DNA of 64,000 nt from GCA-016699835 sp964543905 (GCA_964543905.1 CAZIZO010000002.1:372001-436000), one strand, 5' to 3'; counted from the first letter of the stretch, positions 1 to 9,011 are shown. Numbers and translations: made by a program. Notes: a model not told the origin generated them from the letters alone.

Positions 1-1009
1 CTCGCCGCGCCTCGATCTGATCGATCGGACTCGCATCGGGCCAGCACCGCTGCACATAGCCGAAGGTGTCCGCCCGGACTCGGGGTGGTTTGCCCCCCTT
101 GGGCGTGAGTTTTTCCTTCAGCAGGTCGCCCAGCAAGTCGCCCAACGCCCCCGAACCCGAGAGTTGCACGTTCCCGTGCGCGTCGACTTGGGCGCCCTTG
201 ATCAGTTTCGCGCCGATCGCCACCCCGTCCTTGTCGCTGATGCCCTCGCTGACGGCGATGTGGCATCGCCCGCGCTTGGCGTAGATCGCCTCCACGTCGG
301 CGCAGAACCGGTCCGTGTCGAACGCGACCTCGGGTACATAGATGAGTTGTGGTCCGTCCGTGCTCTCGCCCACGTCGAAGGGGTTCAGATCGCGGTCGTA
401 TCGCCGGGCCAGCGCGCTCGCCGCCGTCAGAAAGCCCGCGTGCCGCCCCATGACCACGTTGATCTTGATCCCGGGCAGCGAGATGTTGTCCATGAAGTCG
501 GCCATGCACGCCATCGCCACGAACCGCGCCGCGCTGGGGAAGCCCGGCGTGTGGTCGTTCTCCAGCAGGTCGTTGTCCACGGTTTTCGGAACATGGAAAC
601 AGCGAAGGTCATACCCGCTCGCCTTCGCCTTCTCACGCACGATCCGGCACGTGTCCGACGAGTCGTTCCCCCCGATGTAAAAGTAATAGCGGACGTCGTG
701 CTTCTTGCACGCGTCGAGAATGCGCTCGCAGTACGCGTCGTCCGGCTTGTCCCGGGTGCTCCCAAGCCCGGCGCTGGGCGTCATCGCGAGACGATCCAGT
801 CGGTCCTGGTGCGTGTCCGTCAGATCGTGGAACTCCCCCTTCGTCAGCCCGCGCACGCCGTGCTTCATGCCCAAGACTCGCGGCACGTGCCCCGAGGCGC
901 AGAGCCCGGCCCGCAAGCCCTCGACGACCCCAACCAGCGACTGATTGATCACCGCCGTCGGTCCGCCCGACTGTCCGATCACCGCATTCCCGCGAGCCAA
1001 TTCCGCCAT
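1..1009 (-). CDS. pfp: Diphosphate-type 6-phosphofructokinase, 3' end outside window
   Basis: Cytoplasmic glycolytic enzyme interconverting fructose 6-phosphate and fructose 1,6-bisphosphate. The complement is open from an ATG at 1009 to the window edge (336 codons), so the C-terminus is missing. Visible motifs are GQSGGPTAVIN (residues 12-22), GGND (113-116), PKTVDND (141-147) and MGRHAG (187-192). ATP-using enzymes normally have PGTIDND; the Lys-containing PKT form is the usual mark of pyrophosphate-dependent members, so PPi use is inferred from that motif alone. GGAGA lies 6 nt upstream of the ATG and fixes the start. It is divergent from the secreted protein at 1240. Confidence 0.9.
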   Translation of the reverse strand, partial: MAELARGNAVIGQSGGPTAVINQSLVGVVEGLRAGLCASGHVPRVLGMKHGVRGLTKGEFHDLTDTHQDRLDRLAMTPSAGLGSTRDKPDDAYCERILDACKKHDVRYYFYIGGNDSSDTCRIVREKAKASGYDLRCFHVPKTVDNDLLENDHTPGFPSAARFVAMACMADFMDNISLPGIKINVVMGRHAGFLTAASALARRYDRDLNPFDVGESTDGPQLIYVPEVAFDTDRFCADVEAIYAKRGRCHIAVSEGISDKDGVAIGAKLIKGAQVDAHGNVQLSGSGALGDLLGDLLKEKLTPKGGKPPRVRADTFGYVQRCWPDASPIDQIEARR

Positions 1010-1239
1010 GAAGTCTCTCCTTGCAGATGGAACGGGATGGTACGGACATCCCCGTCACCGCGGCGTACTCGGCGCAGACGGAATAGCCGGACTTTCAACA
1101 AAGTCGTCCGCCGCCATGGCTGGCATTCGCCAGTTCTTGAGGTAGGTTGTCTGCGGAGAACGCGGGATTTCACCCATCCCACGTCGCTCTGGATGGCGTA
1201 CATCCGTTGAGATCGGACCCCACACGCAGGAGATGAGAG

Positions 1240-1857
1240 ATGAAGAAGTTGATCGCGATCATGGCTCTGGCCGCACTGTCCGGCTCCGCACTCGCGGGGG
1301 ATTGGAATGAAGTTGGTGACGCCGGCGGCCTTCCCCCGGGGCAACACACCGTCGGCGCGGGCTCGCTCGACCGCATCCTCGGCACCCTCGACGCGAACGC
1401 GCAGGACTTCGAGGACATGTACTGCATCCGCATCGTCAACCCACTCGCCTTCTCCGCGTCCACCGTCGGCGGCGCGTCCTTCGATACCCAACTCTTCCTC
1501 TTCGACGCCAACGGCCTCGGGGTCTCCCACAACGACGACGCGGGCGGCCTCCAGTCCCGCATCACCGGACAGTTCGTCCTCGCCCCAGGAATCTACCACC
1601 TTGCCGTCTCTGGGTACAACCGCGACCCGCTCGACGCCGCGGGCGGTCTCATCTGGAACAACTCGCCCTTCAGCACCGAGCGCGCGCCCGATGGACCCGC
1701 CGCCGCCAATCCCATCGCGGGATGGGGTGGATCGGGCGGAACCGGCGCCTACACCATCACGCTCACCGGAGCCGAGTTCTGCCAGGTGCCGGCGCCCGGC
1801 GCCATGGCGATCCTCGGCCTGGGCGGCCTCGCCGCCGCTCGCCGTCGTCGGGCCTAA
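1240..1857 (+). CDS. Secreted PEP-CTERM-like protein
   Basis: A 205-residue exported protein of unknown function. It has a clear signal peptide (MKKLIAIMALAALSGSALA, cleavage after ALA), a beta-rich body with phrases such as DTQLFLFD and GIYHLAVSGY that recall prepeptidase/DVUA0089-type domains, and a C-terminal sorting tail. The tail has a PAPGAMA motif, a short Gly/Leu/Ala hydrophobic segment and a final ARRRRA. Such tails are recognised in other bacteria by an exosortase/archaeosortase, which is not in this window. AGGAGA lies 7 nt before the ATG. It stands alone and is followed by a perfect hairpin shared with the converging gene. Confidence 0.85.
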   Translation: MKKLIAIMALAALSGSALAGDWNEVGDAGGLPPGQHTVGAGSLDRILGTLDANAQDFEDMYCIRIVNPLAFSASTVGGASFDTQLFLFDANGLGVSHNDDAGGLQSRITGQFVLAPGIYHLAVSGYNRDPLDAAGGLIWNNSPFSTERAPDGPAAANPIAGWGGSGGTGAYTITLTGAEFCQVPAPGAMAILGLGGLAAARRRRA

Positions 1858-1870
1858 TCACACCCCCATC

Positions 1871-1896
1871 GTTGCGCGGGGCTTGCCCCGCGCAAC
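1871..1896. terminator. Hairpin between converging genes
   Basis: A perfect 11-bp stem (GTTGCGCGGGG with its complement) and a CTTG loop sit 13 nt after the stop of the upstream gene and 61 nt before the stop of the converging gene. There is no T-run on either side, so it may be a hairpin-only terminator or barrier; this function is inferred. Confidence 0.5.
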
Positions 1897-1956
1897 ATCA
1901 TTCGCCAGCGACGGGCCGCTCCCTCAGGGCGGTCCGTCGCCCTTTGCACCCATCGG

Positions 1957-4900
1957 TCATTTCCTCCACTCGGGCATGCGCCCGGGGGTGTACGGCGCGC
2001 CCGCCGCCTCCAGTTTCGTCTCGATCGCCGCCAGGTCAACCTCAATCACACGACGCAACTCCGACAGCACACGCTCAAACTCCTCCGCCGCAATCTCGTA
2101 CTGCTCGCGCGCCGTCGTGGTGGGCGGCTGCGTGTTGCTCAGTGTTGTTTCCACCGCCGTGCTCGCGCGATCCGAGATGTCGGGAGACTGTGGCTCCACC
2201 CGCTTCGCCAGGGTTGGATCGCCCCGCAGTTTCGTCGCCAGGTCCAACAACTTCACGCGAACCGCCTCCAGCGCCGGCGTCAAGTTCTCGTCCATCCCGG
2301 GCGTCTCCGCGATCGCCTTCCGTACATAGGGCAATCGCGACTGGGCCTCGTCCAGTTTCGCGACCGCCCCCGAGACGGCCCGCTGCAAGTTCTGCGCCTT
2401 CCGCTGGAACTCAAACTTCTCTCGAGCCCCGTCTCCCTTCGCGGCAAACGTCGCTCGATCGAGCGCCTTCACCAGAAACTCCTGCGGCCCCGCCATCACG
2501 GTCGTCTCGCCCGCGATCACCTTTGAGATCGTCACGCTGTACCGTCCCGCCGGCGCGAGCGGGCCGGTCGTGGGTTCGTCCCAGGGGGCCAGTTCACCAC
2601 TCGACAAACTCACCGGCCTCGCCGACGGATACCGCAGATCCCACGCGACCCGATGCATCCCGTCGCCCCGCGGCCCTGTGAACTGGCGCACTACCCCCCC
2701 CCCACCATCGCGGATCGTGAACACGATCTGCGGCTCCTGCTCGCGATCTTCCGCGCGGAACTCGTCGATCGTTGGGTACGTCCAACCCTCCTTCTTCTCC
2801 GCCTCCTTGCGCAACTCCCGCCTCGTCTTGGGCTTGTCCTTCAGGTAGTACGTGAAGACCGCACCAAACGTCGGGTTCTTGGCCGCGTAGTACGTCGCAC
2901 CCTGCCATCCGCGCCCGTTGTTGCCGCTCAGGCGGTTCTCGCGCACGTAACTTAATGCCTCTCGGATCGGAAAGAGCACGCAATCCTGTTCGAGGAGTTC
3001 CTCACTCACGATCCGCAAGGGGGAATAGTCATCCACGATGTAGAACCCGCGCCCGAACGTCGCCAGCACTAGGTCATCCTCCCGACGCTGGATCTCGATG
3101 TCGCGCACGCTGATCGTCGGGAGCCCGGGCACCTTCATCCACTTCTCTCCCGCGTTGAGCGACCAGTACGCCCCAAACTCCGTGCCGCAGAAGAGCAGGC
3201 GAGAATCCACATGGTCCTCCGCGAGGCTGTGCACCACGTCCCGCGCCGAGAGGTCGCCCGTGACGTATCGCCACGTCCGCCCGCGATCGTCGCTCCTCAG
3301 GATGTACGGCTTGAAGTCCCCCATCTTGTGGTTATTGAACGACGCATAGACGGTGTCGTCGGCATGCCGCGAGGCAAGCACGCACGAGACATACGTCATC
3401 TCCGGCACGATCGGGAAGTTCTCGATCTTGCGCCAGGTGGCGCCGCCGTCCTCCGTGACCTGGATCAACCCGTCGTCCGTTCCCACATAAATGAGTCCTT
3501 GTACCCTGGGCGACTCACTGAGCGCCACCGCGTTGCCGTAGATGCTCGTCGAGAGGTGCTTGGACGGCGCGTCGGGCCGAACAATTGTGCCGAACACCTT
3601 GAGCGCGTTGCGATCCATGCCCCGCGTGAGGTCGCCGCTGATCGTGGTCCACGTGTTGCCATAATCCTCGCTCTTGTGCAGGCGGCGTCCCGCAAAGTAC
3701 AGACGCGAGTTCTTGTGCGGGCTGAGGATGAGCGGGCAGTCCCAGTTGAATACCTCGGGCGCCTCGCCCGCCTTCTCTCGTGGGCGAATGTCCACCAGTT
3801 CGCCGCTGCGCCGGTCGAATCGCACGAGCCCGCCGTCCTGCCAGAGGCTGTACACGATGTTGGGGTCTTTGGGGTCCACGACAGTCTCGAATCCGTCGCC
3901 GCCCACGGTGACAAACCAATCCTCATTCCGGATGCCCACGCGGTCAAAGGTTTGGCTGGGGCCCCCCACCGTGTTGTTGTCTTGCGTGCCGCCATAGATG
4001 AAGTAGAAGGGCTCCGAGTTGTCCACGCCGACGCGATAGAACTGCGTGACGGGCAGGTTGGGCACAAACCGCCAACTCCGACCTCCGTCGAAGGTGTCGT
4101 AGATCCCCCCGTCGTTGCCGGCGAGCAGACGATCCGTGTTGCTCGGGTCGATCCAGAGCGCGTGGTAATCCACATGGATCGAATCCTGCGGCACACGGCG
4201 CACGGTCTTCCCGCCATCATCGCTCACGCTGAGGAACGTGTCGAGGAAATAGACCTTCTCCGGATCCTTCGGGTCGCACACGATCTCGTTGTAGTACTGC
4301 GGGCTCGAGGTCATGTAGCCGCTGCGCTTCTCCCAACTCTCGCCGCGATCGCTCGATCGGAAAACACCCCCCTCGCCCTCCGTGGCCTCGAGGATCGCAT
4401 AGATCACGTCGGGGTTGGCGGGCGAAAGGCCCAGCCCGATCCGACCCTTATCGCCCCCGGGGAGGCCGCTCGTGAGTCTGCGCCAAGTCTTGCCGCCATC
4501 CACAGATTTGTGGATTCCCGATCCGGGTCCGCCGTTCACCAGCGTCCAGACGTGCCGTCGACGCTGGTAGGCCGAGGCGTAGAGCACGTCCGGTTCGCGC
4601 GGGTCCATGTGGACTTCGCTGATGCCCGTGTCGTCATCGATGTGCAGGATGCGATCCCACGTCTTTCCGCCGTCGACGGTCTTGTAGAGCCCGCGCTCCC
4701 CGCCGCTCGTCCAGAGCGGACCCTGCGACGCGACATAGACCACGTCGGAATCGCGTGGATCGACGCGGATCATGCCGATGTGCTCGGAGTCCCTCAATCC
4801 CACGTGAGAAAAACTCTTCCCCCCGTCGCGCGAGACGTACACGCCGTCACCGAACGCCACGCTGCGCTGGCTGTTGTTCTCGCCCGTTCCGACCCAGACG

Positions 4901-5298
4901 ACGTGCGGATTCTTCGGGTCGAGCGCGAGGCACCCGATCGAGAAGGAACCGTACGAGTCGAAGATCGGCGCCCACGTGATCCCCGCGTTGCTGGACTTCC
5001 AGACATTGCCCGACGCGACCGCAGCATAGATCTCGCTCGTGTTGTTCGGATTGACCGCGAAGTCGCCGATCCGTCCCGACGTGAGCGCGGGCCCCAGCCC
5101 TCGCGCCGAAAGCGCGCCGAACAAACTCGCCTTGAGCCGCCCACCGGGCGCCTTGCCCTCGGCCTTTTCGGCCGAGTCCGTGCTCGCCGTGGTTCCCTCG
5201 CTCGGGTCGCTGGGAAGGTCTTGCCCGAGGCAGGACCAGGCCGCGCCCGCGGCAAACACGAGGACGAAGGGAAATCGTGAGGATAACCGCGTGGGCAT
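1957..5298 (-). CDS. Secreted BNR/Asp-box (sortilin-like VPS10) beta-propeller protein
   Basis: An exported protein of 1113 residues. The N-terminus MPTRLSSRFPFVLVFAAGAA is a signal sequence followed by WSCLGQ, where the Cys could be lipidated although Trp is not a normal lipobox residue. At least nine Asp-box repeats are readable, including SRDGGKSF, TVDGGKTW, SVDGGKTW, SSDRGESW, TFDGGRSW, SEDYGNTW, TEDGGATW and RSDDRGRTW, as in sialidase-type and VPS10/sortilin propellers. The last 300 residues form a non-repeat region ending in a helical tail. No sialidase catalytic set is evident, so I do not call an enzyme activity. The frame is open further upstream, but the ATG at 5298 has AGGAG 7 nt before it and begins the signal peptide. 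It is divergent from the ABC ATPase at 5436. Confidence 0.85.
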   Translation of the reverse strand: MPTRLSSRFPFVLVFAAGAAWSCLGQDLPSDPSEGTTASTDSAEKAEGKAPGGRLKASLFGALSARGLGPALTSGRIGDFAVNPNNTSEIYAAVASGNVWKSSNAGITWAPIFDSYGSFSIGCLALDPKNPHVVWVGTGENNSQRSVAFGDGVYVSRDGGKSFSHVGLRDSEHIGMIRVDPRDSDVVYVASQGPLWTSGGERGLYKTVDGGKTWDRILHIDDDTGISEVHMDPREPDVLYASAYQRRRHVWTLVNGGPGSGIHKSVDGGKTWRRLTSGLPGGDKGRIGLGLSPANPDVIYAILEATEGEGGVFRSSDRGESWEKRSGYMTSSPQYYNEIVCDPKDPEKVYFLDTFLSVSDDGGKTVRRVPQDSIHVDYHALWIDPSNTDRLLAGNDGGIYDTFDGGRSWRFVPNLPVTQFYRVGVDNSEPFYFIYGGTQDNNTVGGPSQTFDRVGIRNEDWFVTVGGDGFETVVDPKDPNIVYSLWQDGGLVRFDRRSGELVDIRPREKAGEAPEVFNWDCPLILSPHKNSRLYFAGRRLHKSEDYGNTWTTISGDLTRGMDRNALKVFGTIVRPDAPSKHLSTSIYGNAVALSESPRVQGLIYVGTDDGLIQVTEDGGATWRKIENFPIVPEMTYVSCVLASRHADDTVYASFNNHKMGDFKPYILRSDDRGRTWRYVTGDLSARDVVHSLAEDHVDSRLLFCGTEFGAYWSLNAGEKWMKVPGLPTISVRDIEIQRREDDLVLATFGRGFYIVDDYSPLRIVSEELLEQDCVLFPIREALSYVRENRLSGNNGRGWQGATYYAAKNPTFGAVFTYYLKDKPKTRRELRKEAEKKEGWTYPTIDEFRAEDREQEPQIVFTIRDGGGGVVRQFTGPRGDGMHRVAWDLRYPSARPVSLSSGELAPWDEPTTGPLAPAGRYSVTISKVIAGETTVMAGPQEFLVKALDRATFAAKGDGAREKFEFQRKAQNLQRAVSGAVAKLDEAQSRLPYVRKAIAETPGMDENLTPALEAVRVKLLDLATKLRGDPTLAKRVEPQSPDISDRASTAVETTLSNTQPPTTTAREQYEIAAEEFERVLSELRRVIEVDLAAIETKLEAAGAPYTPGRMPEWRK

Positions 5299-5421
5299 GG
5301 AGACACTCCTGATCGGGTTCAACCGCGTGCCGCCATCGTAACGGGAGATCGACTCCGTGGGGTGCCAGACGCGATCCCCGCACTTTCGATCACGCATCGC
5401 GCCCCGCCCCACCACTTCCGC

Positions 5422-5427
5422 TACCCT
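5422..5427 (+). promoter_or_regulatory. TACCCT -10-like box, leaderless ABC gene
   Basis: TACCCT ends 8 nt before the ATG at 5436 and no Shine-Dalgarno is present, so transcription would start at or next to the start codon. No convincing -35 box is seen. Confidence 0.45.
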
Positions 5428-5435
5428 CACCGACC

Positions 5436-6563
5436 ATGTCCTCGGCCACCACCATCCGCATCCGCGACCTGGTGAAGTCCTTCCCCGCGCCGGGAGGCGG
5501 GACGACCACCGCCGTCGATCGTGTCTCGCTTACGATCGAGGCCGGCGAACTCTTCTTCCTCCTCGGACCGTCCGGCTGCGGGAAGACCACGCTCCTCCGC
5601 ATGATCGCGGGCTTCATCGAGCCAACCAACGGAAGCATCGTCTTCGAAGACGCCCGCGGATCACGCGACGTCACGTTTGTGGCCCCCAATCAACGGAATA
5701 CCGGAATGGTGTTCCAGTCCTACGCCCTCTGGCCGCACATGACGATCGAGCAGAACGTCGCCTTCGGCCTCGACCTTCGCAAGATCGACGCTGCCGAAAA
5801 GAAGCGCCGTGTCGCCGAGGCCCTCGCCGTCGTGCAGATGGAGCCCTACGCCGCCCGTCGCCCCACGCAACTCTCCGGCGGACAGCAGCAGCGCGTCGCG
5901 CTCGCCCGGGCCCTCGTCATCCGCCCCAGCGTCCTGCTCCTCGACGAGCCGCTCTCCAATCTCGACGCCAAACTTCGAAACGACCTCCGTGCCGAGATTC
6001 GTCGGATCTGTAAGCAGGCAGGCTTGACCGGCATCTATGTCACCCACGATCAGAAAGAGGCCCTGAGCATGGCCGACCGCATCGCGATCATGCGTGCCGG
6101 CCGCCTGATCCAGATGGGGACGCCCGACGGGTTGTACCGCGGTCCCAGGTCCCGCTTCGTCGCCGAGTTCTTGGGCGATACCAACCTCATCCCCGGCGAA
6201 GTCGTCTCGACATCCTCCAACCACATCACGATCCGAACGTCGGCCGGACTCCTCGCCGCGGCAAACAGCGCCGACCAGCCGGGCGCCGCAAAGGAGGGCT
6301 CGAAGGTCCTGTGCTCGATCCGCCCCGAAGCCTGGAATCTGCTCACCTCCCCCAACCCCCCCACCACTGCCAACACATTGCCAGGCCGGAGTGTGGACTC
6401 GACCTTCCTGGGCGAGATCGCGCACCACACCATCGAACTCGCGGGAAGTACGCGTGTTCGTGTGACCGAACTCAACCCTCGCCGAGAAACCGCGCCCCCG
6501 AACAGCCCCACCCGGCTTTCAGTTGATCCCTCCGACGTCGTGCTCGTCCCCGATCTCGACTAA
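5436..6563 (+). CDS. ABC transporter ATP-binding protein, MalK/PotA/FbpC type
   Basis: The cytoplasmic ATPase subunit of an importer, 375 residues. Walker A GPSGCGKT (44-51), Q-loop Q94, signature LSGGQQQR (146-153), Walker B VLLLDEP (166-172) and the H-loop VTHDQKEA are all present. They are followed by a C-terminal TOBE-like region (from about 240), typical of the CUT1 sugar, polyamine and iron-import ATPases. No permease or binding-protein gene is adjacent, so the substrate cannot be told; it is either a shared ATPase or was separated from its partners. Its TAA stop overlaps the TAG stop of the converging kinase gene (CTAA). The start has no Shine-Dalgarno but a TACCCT box. Confidence 0.9.
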   Translation: MSSATTIRIRDLVKSFPAPGGGTTTAVDRVSLTIEAGELFFLLGPSGCGKTTLLRMIAGFIEPTNGSIVFEDARGSRDVTFVAPNQRNTGMVFQSYALWPHMTIEQNVAFGLDLRKIDAAEKKRRVAEALAVVQMEPYAARRPTQLSGGQQQRVALARALVIRPSVLLLDEPLSNLDAKLRNDLRAEIRRICKQAGLTGIYVTHDQKEALSMADRIAIMRAGRLIQMGTPDGLYRGPRSRFVAEFLGDTNLIPGEVVSTSSNHITIRTSAGLLAAANSADQPGAAKEGSKVLCSIRPEAWNLLTSPNPPTTANTLPGRSVDSTFLGEIAHHTIELAGSTRVRVTELNPRRETAPPNSPTRLSVDPSDVVLVPDLD

Positions 6564-7381
6564 CTCGCCTCGGGCAGAAGCACCGTCACGCTTGTCCCTT
6601 TGCCCGGCGACGTCACCACCTCGATCTGCCCGCCGGCACGCTCAACGATCATCCGGCATAGCAGGGTGCCCAAGTTCTTTCCCACAAAGCGACCCTCTTC
6701 CCACGACATAGTCCTATAACACGTGGTAAGCAAACTACCATCAGCGCCGCATCCCCTGTCCGTGACCGTGATCGCGACCATCCCTCGAACGGTGTTTCGC
6801 GTGGAACTTTCTGATTGCAACCCATCTCGCACCTGAACCTCGACCACACCGTTGGCTTCTCTGGATGCTTTGAGAGCATTCAGGAGAATGTTGAGGAGGA
6901 CGTGCGAGAGTTCAACGTGGGACATGTGAACGCGCAGACTAGACATTCCGGCGATCACTTTTACTCGAGCGCGATCTGCTTCCGGAAGCAGGAGCCGAAC
7001 GGTGTGTGATATCGCATCCGAGACACCGGCAGGCGCGTTGGTGGTCTCGCCGCTGGCAATCCTCAATATGACGCGCGCCACGTCCGCCGCTTGCGCGATG
7101 GATGCCTGGATGCTGTCGATCAGAAGGTAAGCCTCGCCGCTGCGGCCGGCGATGGAACGGAGGAGATCACACCTTGCCAGTGCGGGTGAAAGCAGGTTGT
7201 TGACTTCGTGTGCGATAAGGGCACCCACCTGGGCCAGAGCCAAGGTCGCGTCTCCAGAGGCGGCACGTTCGAGTTCCTTGGACGCCTCTGACGCCGAAGT
7301 GAGCGACAACAAGGCTGAGGAGGAAACGTCCACGCCTGCCTGCGATGTTTTGGAACGTGGTGGGGACACAGTCGCCGACAT
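6560..7381 (-). CDS. Histidine kinase lacking a sensor domain
   Basis: A soluble 273-residue kinase. After about 45 low-complexity residues come an H-box ALIAHEVNN with the phospho-acceptor His58, a dimerisation helix, an N-box (LLNILLNALKAS), a G1-type box (DRGCGADG), and a C-terminal GKNLGTLLCRMIVERAGGQIEV and PGKGTSVTVLLP typical of HATPase_c. There is no membrane segment, PAS, GAF or receiver domain. No response regulator is adjacent, so its partner is unknown. It lies 32 nt behind the NUDIX gene on the same strand, probably as an operon. Base composition here is close to 50% GC by eye, well below the neighbours, which suggests acquisition. The start at 7381 has no clear ribosome site, so an alternative start is possible. 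Confidence 0.8.
   Translation of the reverse strand: MSATVSPPRSKTSQAGVDVSSSALLSLTSASEASKELERAASGDATLALAQVGALIAHEVNNLLSPALARCDLLRSIAGRSGEAYLLIDSIQASIAQAADVARVILRIASGETTNAPAGVSDAISHTVRLLLPEADRARVKVIAGMSSLRVHMSHVELSHVLLNILLNALKASREANGVVEVQVRDGLQSESSTRNTVRGMVAITVTDRGCGADGSLLTTCYRTMSWEEGRFVGKNLGTLLCRMIVERAGGQIEVVTSPGKGTSVTVLLPEAS
6793..6808. promoter_or_regulatory. parS-like site 1
   Basis: TGTTTCGCGTGGAACT matches 13 of 16 positions of the widely conserved parS palindrome TGTTTCACGTGAAACA. It lies inside the histidine kinase gene about 1.1 kb from parB. ParB binding is inferred. Confidence 0.35.
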
Positions 7382-7413
7382 CGGCGATCTCGGATGCCTG
7401 GTTCGGTGAACCT

Positions 7414-7878
7414 CTACGGATTGTGCAGAGGATCAACGAGCGAAAGCCACTCCATCTTGGCGGGGGTGTGCTTCGTGCCGGCGACCGAACGGATGATCCA
7501 ATCCCTCACTTGGGTAGGGCGAAGATCACGGGCAGAGAGTGTGCTCAACTCCCACCATTCAAACCGAATCTCGGTTTCGAGACTCTGAACCTTCTTCAGA
7601 GGGTTCGAAAGTTTCACGGGGAACACAATCGTGATCTCATGGCGATCTCGGTGTCCCTGTTTGAAGGTGAGTTCCATACCAAGCAAGGGCAATCCGCACG
7701 TCACGAACTCACCACTTTCCTCTAGGAACTCTCGAACGAGCGCGGCTTCGGCCGACTCACCAAACTCAACATGCCCGCCAGGCAGATATCCGTAGTTGCT
7801 CTTGTCTTTCACACAGACCAGCAAATCATCGCCGCGAAGGCACAAACCACGCGCGATAAACTCGATGCTACCGCCCAT
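7414..7878 (-). CDS. NUDIX hydrolase
   Basis: A 154-residue pyrophosphohydrolase that would cleave a nucleoside diphosphate linked to some moiety. The NUDIX box is nearly complete: GHVEFGE, seven residues, then REFLEESGE, including the metal-binding REx2EE core. The usual hydrophobic residue after the final Gly is Glu here. The substrate cannot be deduced. The chosen ATG (7878) begins MGGSIEFIARG, the normal first strand of the fold; an open frame continues upstream but runs through parB. It is the first gene of a two-gene unit with the sensorless kinase and is divergent from parB. GC content is about 48% in its 3' half, against well over 60% nearby. Confidence 0.85.
   Translation of the reverse strand: MGGSIEFIARGLCLRGDDLLVCVKDKSNYGYLPGGHVEFGESAEAALVREFLEESGEFVTCGLPLLGMELTFKQGHRDRHEITIVFPVKLSNPLKKVQSLETEIRFEWWELSTLSARDLRPTQVRDWIIRSVAGTKHTPAKMEWLSLVDPLHNP
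7610..7625. promoter_or_regulatory. parS-like site 2
   Basis: AGTTTCACGGGGAACA also matches 13 of 16 positions of the parS consensus, with a perfect GTTTCACG left half. It is about 300 nt from the parB start, inside the NUDIX gene. Confidence 0.4.
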
Positions 7879-7884
7879 GTGTGA

Positions 7885-7890
7885 TACCCT
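7885..7890 (+). promoter_or_regulatory. TACCCT -10-like box for parB
   Basis: TACCCT lies 37 nt before the parB ATG, predicting a leader of roughly 30 nt. It overlaps the start region of the divergent NUDIX gene, so the two promoters face away from each other across about 50 bp. Confidence 0.35.
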
Positions 7891-7927
7891 AATGACTCCG
7901 AGACACCACAAAACAAACAAAGTACAA

Positions 7928-8875
7928 ATGACAAACAAAAACCAACCACAAAGCAAGAAACTCGGCCGCGGATTATCCAGTCTACTCGGTTTGGAAGTTC
8001 CCGTGCAGGTACCGCCCCGTCCGGAAGGGACGTCGGAAGCGACACCTCCTGTGGCGGTATCCACCCCGGGCGGACTCACGATGATCGAAGTGGGGGGGGT
8101 CACCCCCAGCCGATTTCAGCCTCGGCGGTCGTTCGACGAGACGACGCTGCAACAACTCGCAGACTCGATCGCGCGGGCTGGTGTGATGCAGCCGATCATC
8201 GTGCGTCCGAGCAAGGATGTGGCGGGCGGGTTCGAACTCGTCGCGGGAGAGCGCCGATGGCGTGCCGCACAACGAGCGGGACTGGCGAGAGTACCCGCGA
8301 TCGTGCGGGATCTGAGTGACGAGGAGTCGGCCGAGTGGGGGCTGGTCGAGAACGTGCAGCGCGACGAGTTGAACGCGATTGAACGCGGCTTCGCGCTCAA
8401 GGAGATGGCCGAACGATTCAACCTTGTGCACGCGGAACTCGCGCAGCGGGTTGGGCTGGATCGCTCGAGCGTGGCCAACCTGATCCGCCTGACGGAACTC
8501 GAGCCGGAAATTCGCGAGATGATCACCACGGGCAAGTTGAGCGCCGGGCATGGCAAGGCGCTGCTGATGGCCACGCCCGGCGCGCTCCGGCTCACGCTTG
8601 CGAAGGAAGCGGTGATGCGATCCTGGAGCGTGCGGCGACTGGAGATGGCCGCCCGCGACAAGAACGTGCCGCCCGCCGCGGCACCCTTGCCGCACGAGCC
8701 CACCGTGCGCGACGCGGTCGTTCGCGATATCGAGCGTCGCGTGGGGCAACATTTGGGCACCAAGGTCGAGGTGTACTCCGACCGTGCCGGCAAGCGAGGT
8801 CGCATGGTCATCGAGTACTACGGACTCGACCATTTCGAGGGCATTCTCCAGCGCATGAACGTCCCACAAGAGTGA
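7928..8875 (+). CDS. parB: Chromosome-partitioning protein ParB (Spo0J type)
   Basis: A DNA-binding CTPase clamp of the ParABS segregation system, 315 residues. N-terminal KLGRGLSSLLG (residues 11-21) is the usual ParA-interacting leader. The ParB/Srx domain follows, with RRSFDETTLQQLADSI and the CTP-binding GERRWRAAQ (107-115), then ENVQRDELNAIE and the HTH (LAQRVGLDRSSVANLIRL) that reads parS. The C-terminal part has the dimerisation segment ending near FEGILQRM. I chose the ATG at 7928 because it precedes the conserved leader; the longer open frame upstream reads through the NUDIX gene. No parA is in the window. Two parS-like palindromes lie within 1.2 kb upstream. Confidence 0.93.
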   Translation: MTNKNQPQSKKLGRGLSSLLGLEVPVQVPPRPEGTSEATPPVAVSTPGGLTMIEVGGVTPSRFQPRRSFDETTLQQLADSIARAGVMQPIIVRPSKDVAGGFELVAGERRWRAAQRAGLARVPAIVRDLSDEESAEWGLVENVQRDELNAIERGFALKEMAERFNLVHAELAQRVGLDRSSVANLIRLTELEPEIREMITTGKLSAGHGKALLMATPGALRLTLAKEAVMRSWSVRRLEMAARDKNVPPAAAPLPHEPTVRDAVVRDIERRVGQHLGTKVEVYSDRAGKRGRMVIEYYGLDHFEGILQRMNVPQE

Positions 8876-8946
8876 GGTCGATTCGCCGATGGTCTCGAGC
8901 GCAGCATCGTGCGCGCGCCGGCCCCGGGACGACGCGACGCGCGGGC

Positions 8947-8976
8947 AAGAAAAAACCGACACGCTCAGCGTGTCGG
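8947..8976 (-). terminator. Rho-independent terminator of the lipoprotein gene
   Basis: Read on the minus strand, a 9-bp stem CCGACACGC/GCGTGTCGG with a 3-nt loop is followed directly by TTTTTTCTT, a classical intrinsic terminator 36 nt after the lipoprotein stop codon. It may also block read-through from parB. Confidence 0.8.
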
Positions 8977-9011
8977 CTCCAAGGCAATTGGGGCGCTCCG
9001 CGTCGTCAAAC

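Noticed and set aside
3211..5280. A 689-codon plus-strand frame opposite the BNR protein
   Set aside because: Composition typical of antisense frames; the minus strand has clear Asp-box repeats and a signal peptide.
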